DNA from: Chloroflexota bacterium
Lineage (GTDB): Bacteria > Chloroflexota > Dehalococcoidia > UBA2979
Reading direction: 5' to 3'
Length of the DNA stretch: 11,718 bases
NCBI GenBank assembly: GCA_016875695.1
Contig: VGPB01000044.1
Location: 1 to 11,718 of the forward strand
The notes under the pieces were generated by a model. It saw only the letters and a program-made list of their open reading frames with translations. It did no database searches and had not been told where the DNA came from. The position numbers and the translations under genes were made by a program. This document shows, piece after piece, positions 6,719 to 11,718 of the stretch (positions within the stretch are counted from its first letter, which is position 1; every line of letters begins with the position of its first letter).

Positions 6719-7369
6719 TCAGAACGGCGAGGCAGCAAGCGATTCTGAGACGACGTCCTGAAACTCGTGTTTGTCGGTACCGAGCCAGTTGCACGGGACC
6801 CGCGAAAAGATGAGCAGTTCAACGGGATTCTTGGTCTTGTACGACTTCATCGCTTTCGAATTGAAGACTTCAACGAACCGCGGTGCCTCAACCGTGAGGT
6901 TGACTGCGTTCACGACCGGCCCGTTGCCTCCGCTATCGATTCGGAGGACGCGCGCATCGGCGTGAAGCGACTCAGGCGTCGGAATCAAGAACCACCGCTG
7001 ACCTTCTCAGTCCGTCGGCAGCTCAGCGAACTCGCTGAGTACGTGAGCGATTTCCCGGCGGGCTCTCCCTTTCAGCCAGCGCTGATCGACATGTCCCGCG
7101 ATGCTCACATTGGCATCTCGAAGGGCGTGCTGTATCCGCGATCGCTTCACCTCCGGCATGGCCAGGAGGACTTCGTTTGCTAGCGCCACGATGCGCTCGC
7201 GCTGCGCGACCCGCACGAGGCCATCGGGGTCGATCGCTTCAGTAATCTCAAAGTCGATCGCCTCGCCGACCCGCATCCGGCACACGATGTCCGGACGGGG
7301 AGGGTTCTGCCGTGCAATCGAGTACCCAACGATGCCGAGCGGACAGACTTTCGCGAAGGACCGAAACAC
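6719..7369 (-). pseudogene. Unrecognised gene split by an in-frame TGA; possible PD-(D/E)xK-like N-terminal motif
   Basis: The most likely start is the GTG at 7369, with GGAGAG 6 bases upstream, 35 bases after the citrate synthase stop. A GTG at 7405 overlapping that stop (TAGTG) is the alternative. The frame runs 120 codons to a TGA at 7007-7009, then continues in the same frame for 95 codons (EGQRWFLIPTPES... to LAASPF) and ends at the TGA at 6719-6721. The N-terminal part contains NPPRPDIVC then EAIDFEITEAID. The spacing of PD and FExT resembles the start of a PD-(D/E)xK nuclease-like core. After the TGA, KSYKTKNPVELLIFS gives a later Lys-rich block followed by a hydrophobic strand. That both halves look like one domain suggests the TGA is recent. 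G+C is near 52% in the 60 bases from 6841, well below neighbouring genes, which suggests acquisition from elsewhere. No function is claimed. Confidence 0.6.
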
Positions 7370-7404
7370 GCGCAGCTCTCCACGCTGCTGGACGAGTCGC
7401 GTCA

Positions 7405-8544
7405 CTACCTCTGCGCCCCGAGCGGCACGTACGGGCGCTCCGCCGGCCCGTCGTACTGCGTCAGCGGGCGGATCAGGATGTTGTGCGCGAGCTGCTCCGC
7501 CACCTGCGCCGTCCACCCGGGCACGCGGCCGACGGCGAAGATCGGCACGAACAAGTCCGGCGGGAAGCCGTTGAGGTAGTAGATCACGCCCGCGAAGAAG
7601 TCCACGTTCACGTGCACGCCGAGCCGCGCGTACGGGCGCATCGCCTCCTGCACCGCCTCGAGGATCGCGTACCAGCGCGGCTCGCCCATCTCGCGTGAGA
7701 GCTGCTCCACGCCTTCGCGCAGGTGCTGCGCACGCGGATCCTCGGTCTTGTACACGCGGTGGCCGAAGCCCATCACCGGCTGGCCCTCGGCGCGCAGCTG
7801 CTTCACGTATGCGGCCGCGCGCTCCGGCTCGCCGATCGCCTGCGCCATCAGCATCACATTCTCGGCCGCGCCGCCGTGCGAGGGGCCGGACAGCGCGGCG
7901 ATCGCGCCCGTGATCGCCGCGTGCAGGTTCGCCTGCGTGCCGGCGATCACGCGCGCCGCGAACGCCGACGCGTTCGCGCCGTGCTCCGCGTGCAGCACGA
8001 AGTCCTTGTCCATCAGACGCGCCGCCTCCGCACTCGGCTCGCGACCGCGCAGCATGTACAGGAAATTCGCGGCGTGCCCGAGGTCCGCACGCGGCGCGAC
8101 CGGCTCGCGATGCTCGCGCAGCGCGTGGTGCGCCATCACCAGCGTCGGCACCTGGGCCGTCAGCCGCGCGCCCTTGCGCAGCGTGGCCTCGACCGAGTTG
8201 TCGCGCGTCTCCGGGTCGAACGCGGCGAGCGCCGAGGTGGCCGTGCGCAGCGCGTCCATCGGATGGGCGTCGCGCAATGCGCGCAGCAGCTCCACGACCG
8301 GCGCGGGCACCGCCCGCGCCGCGCGCAACTCGCCGTCGAACGCCGCGAGCTGCGCGCGCGCCGGCAGCTCGCCCTGCAGCAACAGGTACGCGACCTCCTC
8401 GAACGTGGCGTGCTCGGCGAGCTCGTGGATCGAGTAGCCGCGATACAGCAGCGTGCCCGCGCGGCCGTCAATGAACGACGTGCTCGAGCGGTCGAAGTAC
8501 ACGCCCTGCAGCCCGCGATGGATGCGCGGCGCGTCGTCCGTCAT
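7405..8544 (-). CDS. gltA: Citrate synthase family protein
   Basis: 379 residues, the size of the shorter Gram-positive-type citrate synthases. The opening GLQGVYFDRSSTSFIDG is typical, and FVLHAEHGANASAFAARV (182-199) is a conserved family block. Catalytic residues are visible as His223 in SGPSHGG, His262 in GFGHRVYK and Asp315 in HVNVDFF. The enzyme condenses acetyl-CoA with oxaloacetate to citrate. The family also contains 2-methylcitrate synthases, and the sequence alone does not exclude that. No prpB/prpD-like neighbours are present, and the upstream gene makes acetyl-CoA, so citrate synthase is the better call. It lies 58 bases downstream of acsA on the same strand and is probably in its operon. 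The stop is TAG, and the broken unknown gene follows closely. Confidence 0.95.
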   Translation of the reverse strand: MTDDAPRIHRGLQGVYFDRSSTSFIDGRAGTLLYRGYSIHELAEHATFEEVAYLLLQGELPARAQLAAFDGELRAARAVPAPVVELLRALRDAHPMDALRTATSALAAFDPETRDNSVEATLRKGARLTAQVPTLVMAHHALREHREPVAPRADLGHAANFLYMLRGREPSAEAARLMDKDFVLHAEHGANASAFAARVIAGTQANLHAAITGAIAALSGPSHGGAAENVMLMAQAIGEPERAAAYVKQLRAEGQPVMGFGHRVYKTEDPRAQHLREGVEQLSREMGEPRWYAILEAVQEAMRPYARLGVHVNVDFFAGVIYYLNGFPPDLFVPIFAVGRVPGWTAQVAEQLAHNILIRPLTQYDGPAERPYVPLGAQR

Positions 8545-8602
8545 GCGCCTGTCCGGAGTGCGCGGCGGCGCGAGCGTAGCGATGCGGTGCGACTCTGCAC
8601 GC

Positions 8603-10333
8603 TCAGTCCTCGAGCGTCGAGGTGTCGCCCTCGGGCAGGCCGAGCTCGCGCGCCTTCAACAGGCGGCGCATGATCTTGCCGGAGCGCGTCTTGGGCAGCG
8701 TCGGCAGGAAGTCGATCTCGCGCGGCGCGACGCCGGGGCCGAGGCGCTGGCGCGCGTGGCCGACAAGCTCACGGCGCAGCTCCTCCGTCGGCGCGAAGCC
8801 GTCCTTCAGCGAGACGAACGCCTTCACAATCTCCATCGCCACCGCGTCCGGCTTGCCGATCACCCCCGCCTCCGCGACCGCGGGGTGCTCGATGAGCACG
8901 CTTTCGACCTCGAACGGGCCGACAAGGTGTCCGGCGGTGTTGATCACGTCGTCGTCGCGGCCGACGAACCAGTAGTAGCCGTCGGCATCGCGCTTCGCGC
9001 GATCGCCGGTCAGGTACCAGCCCCCCTTGAAGCGCGACGCGTAGCGCTCCTCGTCCTTCCAGTACGTGCGAAACATCGAGGGCCAGCCCGGGCGCAGCGC
9101 GAGCTGCCCCTCGCGCATCGGCTCGTCGATCGCGCGGAACTCGTCATCGATAATCGCCGCCTCGATGCCGGGGAGCGGCTTGCCCATCGAACCGGGGCGG
9201 ATCGGCACGCTCGGGTAGTTCGCGATCATGATCGCGCCGGTCTCCGTCTGCCACCAGTTGTCGTGGAACGGCAAGCCGAACGCCTCCTGGCCCCAGACCA
9301 CGCCCTCCGGGTTGAGCGGCTCGCCGACAGACATCGTGTAGCGCAGCGAGGACAGGTCGTGCTGCTGCGGGATGCGCGCCCCTGCCTTCATCAGCATGCG
9401 GATCGCCGTCGGGGCGGTGTACCACACGCTCACGCGGTGCCGCTCGATGAGCTCGAACCACTTCCCCGCGCCGAACCCGCCTTCGTAGATGAGCTGCGTC
9501 ACGCCGTTGCTCCACGGCGCGAACATGCCGTACGAGGTGCCCGTCACCCAGCCGGGGTCCGCCGTGCACCAGTAGACGTCGTCCGGGTGCAGGTCGAGCA
9601 CGTACTTGCCCGTGGCGTAGTGCCCCACCACGGCGCCGTGCACGTGCGCCGCGCCCTTCGGCAGGCCCGTCGTGCCGGATGTGAAGTGCATGAGCGACCA
9701 GTCCTCGGCGCCCGTGGGCTCGATCGCCGCTTCATCCGCGGCGCCGTCCATCAGCCGCATGTAATCGAGGTGGGCGCCCGTCGCGCCACGCTCGCGGTCG
9801 ATCACCATCACGTGCTGGAGCGACGGCAGGTCCGCACGGATCGCCTCGATCTTCGCCAGCAGCCGCGGCGTGGTCACCATCAGCACGCCGTCGGCGCGCC
9901 GCACGCGCTCGGCGACCGGCTCTGGCCCGAACGCAGAGAACAACGGCGCCGCGATCGCGCCCGCCTTGAGCGCCCCGAACACGCCGACGTACAGCTCCGG
10001 GATGCGATCCGCAAAGAAGAACACCCGATCCCCGCGCGCAATGCCCAGCTCCCGCAGCACGTTCGCGAAGCGGTTGGTGAGCCGCCGCAGCTCCTCGAAG
10101 GTCAGGCGCTCGACGCGGCCGTCGGAGCCCTCCCAGATCATCGCGAGCCGGTCCGGCGCGCGCCGCGCGTGCCGGTCGATGCACTCGTTCGCCTGGTTCA
10201 CGAGGCCGCCCGGTAGCTCCAGCTCCGCGCGCACGGCGTCCCATGACCAGCCGCGCCGCAGCGCCTCGTAATCCGCGAGGTTGGGCGGCACGCGCCCCGG
10301 CGCCTTCGCGATCTCCGGGTAGCTCATGACCAT
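8603..10333 (-). CDS. acsA: AMP-forming acetyl-CoA synthetase (AcsA type)
   Basis: 576 residues, matching the shorter Bacillus AcsA-type enzymes rather than the ~650-residue Acs. ANL-family motifs appear in order. The phosphate-binding loop is HFTSGTTGLPKG (216-227). HDNWWQTETG (357-366) has the Trp pair that restricts the acyl pocket in acetate enzymes. YLTGD (440-444) and GRDDDVINTAGH (458-469) form the hinge. PKTRSGKIMRR (547-557) holds Lys553, the residue that is reversibly acetylated in regulated Acs enzymes. The reaction is acetate + ATP + CoA to acetyl-CoA + AMP + PPi. The ATG at 10333 was chosen because a G-run lies 7 bases upstream; a second ATG is two codons in. The gene is followed by citrate synthase and has a perfect TATAAT upstream. 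Confidence 0.96.
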   Translation of the reverse strand: MVMSYPEIAKAPGRVPPNLADYEALRRGWSWDAVRAELELPGGLVNQANECIDRHARRAPDRLAMIWEGSDGRVERLTFEELRRLTNRFANVLRELGIARGDRVFFFADRIPELYVGVFGALKAGAIAAPLFSAFGPEPVAERVRRADGVLMVTTPRLLAKIEAIRADLPSLQHVMVIDRERGATGAHLDYMRLMDGAADEAAIEPTGAEDWSLMHFTSGTTGLPKGAAHVHGAVVGHYATGKYVLDLHPDDVYWCTADPGWVTGTSYGMFAPWSNGVTQLIYEGGFGAGKWFELIERHRVSVWYTAPTAIRMLMKAGARIPQQHDLSSLRYTMSVGEPLNPEGVVWGQEAFGLPFHDNWWQTETGAIMIANYPSVPIRPGSMGKPLPGIEAAIIDDEFRAIDEPMREGQLALRPGWPSMFRTYWKDEERYASRFKGGWYLTGDRAKRDADGYYWFVGRDDDVINTAGHLVGPFEVESVLIEHPAVAEAGVIGKPDAVAMEIVKAFVSLKDGFAPTEELRRELVGHARQRLGPGVAPREIDFLPTLPKTRSGKIMRRLLKARELGLPEGDTSTLED

Positions 10334-10362
10334 CGGCGTGCCCCCGTCCGCCCCGCGACGCC

Positions 10363-10375
10363 GCGATTATATCGC
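10363..10375 (-). promoter_or_regulatory. acsA -10 box inside a small palindrome
   Basis: TATAAT on the minus strand (10366-10371) is a perfect -10 hexamer, 32 bases before the acsA ATG. It is embedded in GCGAT-TAT-ATCGC (10363-10375), an inverted repeat with 5-bp arms, so a regulator bound there would occlude the promoter. The -35 region (around 10389-10394) is GC-rich and has no match to consensus, which suggests activator-dependent or alternative-sigma control. Confidence 0.55.
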
Positions 10376-10396
10376 CGCCCCGGTAGAGCCCCGGCT

Positions 10397-10411
10397 GCCC
10401 GACGGTCGGGC
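10397..10411. promoter_or_regulatory. 15-bp palindrome midway between divergent acsA and arsR, candidate operator
   Basis: GCCCGAC and GTCGGGC are perfect 7-bp arms around one central G. The dyad lies upstream of both the acsA -10 box and the arsR promoter candidate. The size suits a dimeric regulator. It is GC-rich, so a chance palindrome is possible. Confidence 0.4.
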
Positions 10412-10420
10412 GGGCCGGGC

Positions 10421-10449
10421 TTGCACAAGCGTAAGCGATCAGTTACACA
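10421..10449 (+). promoter_or_regulatory. Candidate leaderless promoter of arsR
   Basis: TTGCAC (10421-10426) and TACACA (10444-10449) are separated by 17 bases; each matches its consensus at three of six positions. The GTG start at 10456 follows the -10 by 6 bases and has no Shine-Dalgarno, so the transcript would begin at or next to the start codon. GTAA (10431-10434) and TTAC (10443-10446) form a short dyad over the spacer and -10, a plausible place for autorepression. Confidence 0.35.
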
Positions 10450-10455
10450 TATGCC

Positions 10456-10719
10456 GTGGACGCAGTGCTGCAGGCACTCGCCGAGCCGCGCAGGCGGCGC
10501 ATCCTGGAGCTGGTGCGCGAACGCGAGCTACCGGCGGGCGCGATCGCCGCGCGCTTCGACGTAAGCCGCCCGGCGATCTCGCAGCACCTGCGCGTGCTCA
10601 AGGAGGCCGGGCTCGTGAGCGAGAGACGCAACGGGACGCGGCGGTTGTACCGCGCTCGCCCGGAGGGGCTGGCGGAGCTGCGCGCGTTCCTCCAGGGCTA
10701 CTGGGATGACCGGCTGTAG
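10456..10719 (+). CDS. ArsR-family winged-helix regulator, C-terminus shortened by an in-frame TAG
   Basis: 87 residues from a GTG start. DAVLQALAEPRRRRILELV (2-20) is the classic ArsR opening. The HTH is AGAIAARFDVSRPAISQHLR, followed by VLKEAGLVSERR and the wing RRNGTRRLYRARPEG. No Cys metal site is visible, so it belongs to the group usually paired with SRPBCC proteins rather than the metal sensors. The reading frame stops at TAG (10717-10719) right after YWDDRL, but the same frame continues as QLHDAAEAEEQRGQL to a TAA at 10765-10767. That is the acidic helix normally ending this family, so about 15 residues appear lost. The DNA-binding domain is complete, so residual function is possible. 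The ancestral stop overlaps the start site of the next gene. Confidence 0.85.
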   Translation: MDAVLQALAEPRRRRILELVRERELPAGAIAARFDVSRPAISQHLRVLKEAGLVSERRNGTRRLYRARPEGLAELRAFLQGYWDDRL

Positions 10720-10763
10720 CAGCTCCACGACGCCGCGGAGGCCGAGGAACAGAGGGGGCAGTT

Positions 10764-11250
10764 ATAACCACCAGTAGCAGCGTGACCGGCGGCACCATCG
10801 TGACCGCCGAAATCCGCATCGCCGCACGGCCGGAGACGGTGTTCGAGTTCTTCGTCGACCCAGAGAAGCTCATGCGCTGGAAGAGCATCGAGGCCACGCT
10901 CGAGCCGCGGCCCGGTAGGCTGTACCACTGCAACGTCAACGGCCGCGACATCGCCGTCGGCAGCTACCTCGTCGTGGAGCAGCCGCGGCGCGCCGTCTTC
11001 ACGTGAGGCTGGGAGGGCGAGGGCAGCGGCGTGCCCCCCCGGCTCCAGCACCGTCGAGATCACACTCGCGCCCGACCGCAGCGGCACGCTCGTGCGCCTC
11101 GAGCATCGGGACCTGCCCGAGGCGGCCGCCCGGCAGCATCGCGAGGGCTGGCTGCACTACCTCGACCGCCTCGCCACCGCCGGAGCGGACGGCGACCCGG
11201 GATCCGACCCGTGGCTCGAAGCGGCGATGAACGAGGCCGCCTCGCCCTGA
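10764..11250 (+). pseudogene. AHSA1-type SRPBCC-domain protein, three lesions (ATA start, TGA for Trp, +1 C)
   Basis: A GAGGGGG ribosome-binding site (10752-10758) sits 5 bases before an ATA at 10764 that overlaps the ancestral arsR stop as ATAA; the normal arrangement would be ATGA. A GTG at 10782 is a possible substitute start. The frame reads TAEIRIAARPETVFEFF, the usual START-like opening, then NVNGRDIAVGSYLVVEQP and RAVFT, and meets TGA at 11004-11006 just before GWEGEG. Family members read FTWGWEG here, so the TGA stands at a tryptophan codon. A run of seven C (11034-11040) then shifts the frame. Dropping one C restores GSSTVEITLAPDRSGTLVRL and a normal end at the TGA at 11248-11250. 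Such genes commonly follow an ArsR gene; their ligand is usually unknown. The product cannot be made intact without both readthrough and a frameshift. Confidence 0.85.
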
Positions 11251-11299
11251 TCACTCGCCCGAGCATCGATTCAGACTTACCAGCACGAAGGGGGACACC

Positions 11300-11449
11300 T
11301 TGCCACGCTTCATCGATCGCCACGCTCAGCTGCCGATGCCGTCGCCCGCCGGGCTCGCCGACCTGCGACGGCGCGTCGAGGCCCCCGCCGACGCGCGCGG
11401 CGTGAAGGGCGTGAACATCCTGTTCGCCACCGACGGGTCCGTGACCTGA
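11300..11449 (+). pseudogene. DUF4242-like protein, cut after 49 residues by an IS3-family element
   Basis: The frame starts at TTG 11300, with AAGGGGGA about 5 bases upstream. It opens MPRFIDRHAQLPMPSPAGL and continues through LRRRVEAPADARGVKGVN and ILFATDGSV. This resembles the start of small ferredoxin-like DUF4242 proteins (MPRFIDxH..., then a hydrophobic strand), which are normally about 80-95 residues. The reading ends at a TGA at 11447-11449 that appears to be the first three bases of the insertion sequence, so the 3' half should lie beyond the element. A gap of 49 bases separates it from the SRPBCC remnant on the same strand. The assignment rests on the N-terminal half only. Confidence 0.6.
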
Positions 11450-11718
11450 CTCTCTGAAACGAGACCAGCGGAGGAGGTGAAGACTTTTGTTGGTCGCGAG
11501 GGAGGGGACGGCATTGAGCAGGAGGAAGTGGTTCGGAGCCGAGGAGATCATTGGCAAGCTGAGGGAGGCCGAGGTCGGTCTGGCGCAGGGTCAGACGGTG
11601 GCGCAAGTGTCCCGGAGGCTGGGGATCAGCGAGCAGACCTACTACGGCTGGCGCCGCGAGTACGGCGGGATGAAGGTCGACCAGGCGAAGCGGCTGCAGG
11701 AGCTCGAGCGGGAGAACG
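11447..11718 (+). mobile_element. IS3-family insertion sequence, left part (continues past the window)
   Basis: An IS3-type transposase OrfA starts within ~70 bases of an abrupt change in coding content at the end of the truncated DUF4242 frame. The probable left end is TGACTCTCTGAAACGAGACC, beginning at 11447; the preceding TGACC at 11442 is a second candidate. IS3-family ends commonly start with TGA. The right end, orfB and the target duplication are outside the window. Confidence 0.8.
11514..11718 (+). CDS. IS3-family transposase OrfA, partial (N-terminal 68 residues)
   Basis: From TTG 11514 (GGAGGGG lies 6 bases upstream) the frame is open to the window end. SRRKWFGAEEIIGKLREAEV is the first helix of the OrfA HTH domain, and VAQVSRRLGISEQTYYGWRR is the recognition helix-turn-helix. 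GGMKVDQAKRLQELEREN starts the leucine-zipper-like coiled coil that leads to OrfB. The conserved spacing of W and YGGM is typical of IS3 OrfA. In-frame TTGs at 11487 and 11490, the first ~9 bases from a GGAGGAGG, are alternative starts that would add eight or nine residues. OrfA binds the element's ends; the catalytic DDE part (OrfB, made by -1 frameshift) is not in the window. Confidence 0.93.
   Translation, partial: MSRRKWFGAEEIIGKLREAEVGLAQGQTVAQVSRRLGISEQTYYGWRREYGGMKVDQAKRLQELEREN

Noticed and set aside
8453..10216. A 587-codon open frame on the plus strand opposite acsA and citrate synthase
   Set aside because: It is an antisense shadow created by the high-GC codon pattern: the protein is Arg/Ala/His-rich with no domain, while both opposite-strand genes have all catalytic motifs.
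7007..11006. Genome-wide recoding of TGA (as Trp or selenocysteine)
   Set aside because: TGA ends mutS2, the membrane protein, Nudix, HIT and acsA frames at natural protein ends. Trp is TGG throughout, and no SECIS-like hairpin was recognised next to the internal TGAs.
1..11718. CRISPR array, rRNA, integrase or phage genes
   Set aside because: No regularly spaced repeats, rRNA-like stretches or phage-type proteins were seen; the only mobile DNA is the IS3 element at the right edge.

Overview
The window looks like chromosomal DNA from a GC-rich free-living bacterium. A hand-counted 60-base stretch inside the P450 gene is about 75% G+C, and the large intact genes are all similarly rich. GTG and TTG starts, two apparently leaderless promoters and the gene mix (MutS2, an acetate-activating AcsA next to citrate synthase, a soluble P450, a UbiB-type kinase) would suit Chloroflexota or Actinomycetota. 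The sequence alone does not decide the phylum.

Layout. Bases 2-858 (+) hold the 3' end of mutS2, overlapped by ATGA with a small membrane protein whose C-terminus looks cut short. Bases 860-2198 (-) hold a CAU tRNA, most likely the lysidine-type tRNA-Ile2, with a good -10 box, then a Nudix CoA pyrophosphatase and a histidine-phosphatase-family enzyme. Bases 2344-3394 (-) are the wreck of a small soluble two-component system (histidine kinase and receiver-only response regulator). Bases 3554-5181 (-) are a cytochrome P450 followed by a HIT-family hydrolase. Diverging from the P450, 5286-6635 (+) is an intact UbiB/ABC1 atypical kinase. Bases 6719-10333 (-) are an acsA-citrate synthase unit (acetate to acetyl-CoA to citrate), followed by an unrecognised lower-GC gene broken by an in-frame TGA. 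Diverging from acsA, 10456-11449 (+) is an ArsR repressor / AHSA1-SRPBCC pair and a DUF4242-like gene, all damaged. The last is cut by an IS3-family element that runs off the right edge.

The most striking signal is the pattern of gene decay. About seven genes-worth of metabolic and housekeeping sequence (roughly 7 kb) reads without a lesion. Four short accessory loci carry at least nine visible lesions: internal TAG or TGA codons, frameshifts, and two ATA codons exactly where an ATG is expected behind a good Shine-Dalgarno at a translational-coupling junction. Every substitution lesion can be explained by one G:C to A:T transition. TGA is the normal terminator of several intact genes here, so genome-wide recoding is unlikely. 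The options are real pseudogenisation, AUA initiation or readthrough in some cases, or locally poor sequence.

I did not find a convincing new defence or mobile system. The best candidates for follow-up are the unrecognised gene at 6719-7369, the two ATA starts, and the palindromes in the acsA-arsR divergent intergenic region.
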